A stretch of 64,000 nucleotides of DNA. Origin: Dioscorea cayenensis subsp. rotundata (lineage: Eukaryota > Streptophyta > Magnoliopsida > Dioscoreales > Dioscoreaceae). The notes below the pieces were generated by a model. The model searched no databases. It was not told where the DNA came from and worked only from the letters and a program-made list of their open reading frames with translations. Position 1 is the stretch's first letter, and the number at the start of each line of letters is the position of its first letter. The stretch lies in assembly GCF_009730915.1 (NCBI RefSeq), contig NC_052475.1, positions 29,449,016 through 29,513,015 on the forward strand, read 5' to 3'. Shown here in pieces: positions 60,415 to 64,000 of the stretch. Position numbers and translations under genes: made by a program.

Positions 60415-60938
60415 ATATTATATTGTGGTGGAGAACAACACAACTTAAAAATCTTTTCTTCAATAAATTCTCGGTACTGTCGTTCTCCGATTATTGAGAC
60501 TCTTGTTACTGTCCCAGAACTCACAGATCACTTTAAGACATCAAACACAAATTGGTTTGAAACCACTTATGGAGATGATAAAATCTTTGTCAGCATGCTA
60601 GATGAAAATATATTCAACTATTCAGTACAAGTGTATGAAACAACACAGGCTGTTCCAGCGGCCCTTGAAGATATTGTTGATGAAATTGGCGAGGCGAATC
60701 TTGTTAATGCTATGGAAGGATAACTCTCCAGACTACTAGCCTATGTTTATTCCTTCCTTTCTAGTTTGTATTATGTAAAATAAAATAAGGATTGCTTGCT
60801 TTCTAAGTAAAGAAAAAGTATAGTTTAAAATAGGCTATGATGCATATTACTTATACATTTTCCTTACTTCCCTATATTTCCCCCTATTGTGATAAGAATG
60901 AAGGGGTATTCTTGTCTTTGTAATAGGATATGCTTGCC

Positions 60939-60947
60939 TATATAAGG
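60939..60947 (+). promoter_or_regulatory. TATA box of the pararetrovirus-like promoter
   Basis: TATATAAGG in the context GCCTATATAAGGCCC, about 215 bases after the end of the upstream frame. This is a near-ideal plant TATA box. Confidence 0.55.
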
Positions 60948-61120
60948 CCCTTCTTGTAACATAAGGTGTGCTAAGTTTTAAATGAAACCTTGAGTTCCAA
61001 AAAGAAATCCTCCTTGCAAATTTCTCAAAGTTAGTCTCTTTTCTCTAAGTAGAAGTTAGCAAGTAGGTTATAGTAGTTCTTAAATTTTTTGAAGTTCTTG
61101 TTATATGGTAGCTTAAGTCT

Positions 61121-61138
61121 CTTTCCCGAAAGGGAAAG
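61121..61138 (+). other. GNRA-tetraloop hairpin in the putative leader
   Basis: CTTTCCC, GAAA, GGGAAAG: a perfect 7-bp stem closed by a GAAA tetraloop, about 180 bases after the TATA box. Structured leaders are usual in plant pararetroviruses, but a role here is inference. Confidence 0.6.
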
Positions 61139-61452
61139 GGAGGTTCTATTAAAATAATTCTTGATGGGTTCTTGGAAAGAATGGGTTTCCTCTAACCATT
61201 CCAGTAACATGGTGAAGATAACCACTCCATCGCAGTGAAGAGTAGACATGCTTAGTATCTTGTTATGCTTAAGGTACGTAATCTTTTATTATATGTCTCC
61301 TTTGGCTAAAGGACCGGCGAATAAGTACTCGTTGAAAGGCAAGGAAGCCGTGTGAAGGGGAAAAGTAGCGTAGGTATGATGCTGAGGAGATAGTATAATA
61401 AATGATTTTCATAAACATTAGAAAAACAGGAGAAAAGCTGATACTTGGTAAC

Positions 61453-61626
61453 ATGAGAAATTGTTATCAGAGGTAAGGAGTGACTAAAGGAAAAGAAAAG
61501 GAGAGACAAGGATTGTTTTAATAGAAATTCTCCTGAGTACTGAGTAAGGAATTTTCAATTTATGAACTCCCTACTAGATCTTGCTTTAGATCTTGCAAAA
61601 TTAGTTTTAATTCTAGTTACAACTAG
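61453..61626 (+). repeat. ~170-bp direct repeat, copy A (uninterrupted)
   Basis: Runs from ATGAGAAATTGTTATCAGAG through GGAGTGACTAAAGGAAAA and CTCCTGAGTACTGAGTAA to TTAATTCTAGTTACA. It has a 12-base internal duplication (TTTAGATCTTGC) absent from copy B. It shows the empty site of the hAT insertion in copy B. Confidence 0.9.
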
Positions 61627-62442
61627 TAAAGTAGTTGTTCTTTTGGTTTCTTTAAATTCTGTTTCTACTATAAATAGTCTAGTAAGTAATATAATTATGC
61701 GTTCCCTTGGGTTTCGCTATGGCAATAATCCATGGAACTAGTAAGAGTACTTATAGTTCTAATTTCTGTACTTTTCCTTTTTAGAGCTTACATTCTAGCA
61801 AGATTATTATTAACAATAGTCTCTGCATACTTTATCTTAAAATATTTTGTTTAATGGTTTTAGTAAAACTCTATAATTATATTAGAAATATCTATCTTTA
61901 CAAGTATTCCCAATACATCCTAGAAGTAGACTTACAGAATAATTTAAATTTATACCAACAATTAGAATTATTATATCTTATTCTAAGAGAAATTAGAGAT
62001 CAATATGAAGATTATGGCCCGTACACTTGTACGGAACCATTAACTTATAATTTAAATTGATCCTAGGCTCCGTTCTTAGGGCATTTCATAGGCTTTAGGA
62101 ACTGTAGATTGTGAAATTGGTCTAAGATGAGAAGTTGTTATCAGAGATAAGGAGTGACTAAAGGAAAAAAACAAAAAAGAGATACAAGGATTGTTTTAAT
62201 AGAAATTCTCCTGAGTAGAGGTGGGCACGGGCCGTCCGGAAAACCGGCCCGCCCCGTGCCTCGCCCGCCGGTTCAATGCCCCTGGCGGGTCGGTTCATCG
62301 ACTCCGTAACCGGCCCGCATCGTAGACGGGCGGTTACTGAGTTGATCCAGCCGGGTCAAAACCCGGTTAGGGCCCGGGCGGGTACGTGTCAAACCCGGGT
62401 TAATGTTATTATTTTTGTTTTTTTAATACTTAAGATCTTTGT

Positions 62443-62506
62443 TGGTCGTGGGATTTGAACCCACGATCTTGAACTGGATAAGAAAACCCAACCACTGAGC
62501 TACTAA
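62443..62506 (-). other. tRNA-like module, left subterminal (outward-facing)
   Basis: On the minus strand an A-box-like TAGCTCAGTGG is followed about 30 bases later by a B box GGTTCAAATCC inside a perfect T-arm (GTGGG and CCCAC around TTCAAAT). An anticodon stem and acceptor stem are not convincing, so it is not a working tRNA gene. Confidence 0.6.
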
Positions 62507-63315
62507 TTTGTTTCTAATATTTATTGGAAAGAATTATATATGATAGATGTAGGATATGGATCAAAAATATTTTTATATATTTAATTTATAAAAAAATTAA
62601 GAAACCATATAATAAATTAAAAAAATTATACAAATCAATTAGTAAAAATATCAAACAATAAATTTTTCATAAATATTTTTTTAAAAAAATTAATTATTTT
62701 GTTAATTATCTTTTTGACTCATAAGCACTAAATCTCTACATATGCACACTTTTAAATTCTCTTAAATAACGCACTCTTATTTGTCACATATATATTAGAT
62801 TATTTTGTTTCAATTTATAAAATAAAAAATAAAATTACAAAAAATTGTTTTTAAATTATGTAAATCAATTTATAAAAAATATATATTAGTAAAAAAAAGA
62901 ATATCTTTGAATAATGGTTCACACCATATTATTTTGATTTGTAACTTTTTTTCAATAATCATATGATAAGCACAATAATAACCCTATTATTAATCGACTC
63001 AAAAGTAAAAATCTAGAGCCAACCCTATTTATAATAAATAAATAAGTTGATGATAACTTCAATTTAAAAATAAGAATACTACTTGATATATACATTTTGT
63101 TGCACTTAAAAAGATGTGCTAATAATTTAATTTGATAGATAAATAAATTAAAAATGTAGCTTTTTTATCCTTTTTAAAATTATTTTGATATGTCTTAAAA
63201 TTTTTAAGTTATTATAAATTATTTTAAATTTTTTGTTGTTTGGGATTAAATTTAAAAAATATTTGTAACTTCTTTATATTTATTTATGTTTTAAACTATA
63301 ACAAGAAAAATTTAT

Positions 63316-63373
63316 AGGCCAATAGGTTAATGCTATTTTCCCATGTGAGAGGTCCTAGGTTCAAATCCCACGG
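63316..63373 (+). other. tRNA-like module, right subterminal (outward-facing)
   Basis: On the plus strand TAGGCCAATAGGTTAATG (A-box region) precedes the B box GGTTCAAATCC at 63358-63368. It aligns over about 58 bases with the left module in inverted orientation. The A box and T-arm are weaker than on the left. Confidence 0.5.
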
Positions 63374-63525
63374 GCCGGCTCCGGGTTCTGTTTCCGGTGA
63401 ACCGGACCCGGCGGGCCCAGTTAACCGGCCCGTGCCCACCTCTACTCCTGAGTACTGAGTAAAGAATTTTCAATTTATGAACTCCCTACTAGATCTTGCA
63501 AAATTAGTTTTAATTCTAGTTACAG

Positions 63526-64000
63526 CCAAGGTTGTCAGACCCGGCCCGGGCAATGACCCGACTAAACCCAGGGGTCAGGGGTCAATGGGTTCAATCGGAT
63601 CGAACCGGGGTTAAACCGAGGTCAATAATTAAATATAAAAAATATTATAATAATTAATAATAAGCAAATATAATATTAAATCCATAATTATATTTAAAAA
63701 AACCTACTCAAATTTGATATTTAAATTGACAAATGACCTTATATACAGTAGAGTTTTTTTAATTTGACTATTTATTTTTACATTTTTTAAATATTTACAA
63801 ATTTAATATATTAATATATAATTATCAAACTTCTCTCGGTGGTATTTATTGATTGATTTTTTTAAAATAAATAAAAAATTTAATTCACTAATTCTTATAT
63901 CTTAATTGAGTTTTTATTTTGTTTTAAATTTTCTTATATTTTTTATTTAATTAGAATACTTTAATTTTATATTTTTATAATAAAATTACACTCATTTATT
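63526..64000. mobile_element. Second hAT-like element, left end only
   Basis: Starts CAAGGTTGTCAGACCCGGCC with GC-rich palindromic subterminal sequence, then turns AT-rich. It breaks copy B of the repeat right after GTTACA. The right end lies beyond the window, so neither its length nor its target duplication can be read. Confidence 0.55.

Larger units (their letters stand above)
60415..62215 (+). mobile_element. Pararetrovirus-like (Caulimoviridae-like) or LTR-like segment, incomplete
   Basis: An open frame of about 100 codons without a convincing start ends at TAA 60723, like the 3' end of a longer polyprotein. Next come about 215 bases with a strong TATA box (60939-60947), a leader of about 500 bases with short open frames and a GAAA-capped hairpin, a primer-binding-like TTGTTATCAGAG (61461-61472), and a 68-codon frame (61854-62060) of unknown kind. 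The order (frame end, promoter, long leader, tRNA-Met-like primer site) resembles an integrated plant pararetrovirus. No movement, coat, protease or reverse transcriptase part is in the window. A degenerate LTR retroelement is the main alternative. Confidence 0.42.
62216..63444. mobile_element. Non-autonomous hAT element with complete ends
   Basis: Perfect 19-bp terminal inverted repeats (TAGAGGTGGGCACGGGCCG) and an 8-bp target duplication CTCCTGAG (62208-62215 and 63445-63452). Copy A of the host repeat gives the empty site. Length is 1229 bp. The subterminal regions are GC-rich with further palindromes, for example the hairpin at 62306-62336. The middle is very AT-rich with no transposase. 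An 8-bp duplication and a TAGAGGTGG-type end are hallmarks of the hAT superfamily. Each subterminal region carries a tRNA-like module. Confidence 0.9.
62127..63525 (+). repeat. ~170-bp direct repeat, copy B (split by a hAT element)
   Basis: The two pieces 62127-62215 and 63445-63525 together match copy A, starting 674 bases downstream of it. The split falls at CTCCTGAG, which is present on both sides. The 3' end is cut by another element at about 63526. Confidence 0.9.

Noticed and set aside
62443..62506. Functional tRNA gene
   Set aside because: Boxes A and B are good but acceptor and anticodon stems do not form, and it sits inside a transposon.

Overview
This is a window of nuclear DNA from a flowering plant. 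Every recognisable gene belongs to a land-plant family, the genes are broken by GT-AG introns, the spacers are AT-rich, and plant transposon families (MULE, hAT, Stowaway, Tourist-like, LINE-like) fill the gaps. Stowaway ends close to CTCCCTCCGTT would fit a monocot, but the species cannot be settled from the sequence alone. A run of exactly 1000 N marks an assembly gap at 4739-5738.

Layout. 1-4738: a decayed Mutator-like element with a frameshifted transposase and unusual AT-rich arrays of roughly 20-bp units. 5830-12869 (+): RMC1/Mic1-like endosomal trafficking gene. 13801-17766 (-): PIG-V, GPI mannosyltransferase 2, convergent with RMC1. 17800-21760: spacer with a long foldback element, a Stowaway remnant and a small membrane-peptide gene. 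21769-26376 (+): Alfin-like PHD-finger histone reader. 27931-35150 (-): ataxin-2/CID-type PABP-interacting protein with Lsm, LsmAD and PAM2 motifs. 36781-46252 (-): GIP1-like (DUF1296) protein. 46380-52480: repeat-rich spacer with a LINE-like insertion bounded by 10-bp duplications and a decayed telomere-like heptamer array. 52483-57534 (+): PDAT1-type phospholipid:diacylglycerol acyltransferase. 58180-59589 (-): RKD-type RWP-RK transcription factor, convergent with PDAT. 59830-64000: a nest of mobile DNA: a pararetrovirus-like segment, a duplicated part of it, a non-autonomous hAT element inserted into the duplicate (8-bp duplications plus an internal empty site), and the start of a second hAT-like element.

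The genes are independent eukaryotic units, not an operon. They cover endolysosomal trafficking, ER lipid and GPI biosynthesis, chromatin reading and mRNA/transcription control. PIG-V, CID, GIP1-like and PDAT read through without a break. RMC1, Alfin-like and RKD each carry single-base shifts, mostly in homopolymers, which look more like assembly error than gene death.

The most unusual findings are the hAT element with two outward-facing tRNA-like modules, the pararetrovirus-like leader with a repeated primer-binding-like site, and the cryptic 20-bp periodicity in the MULE. Exon borders were read by eye and may be off by a base.
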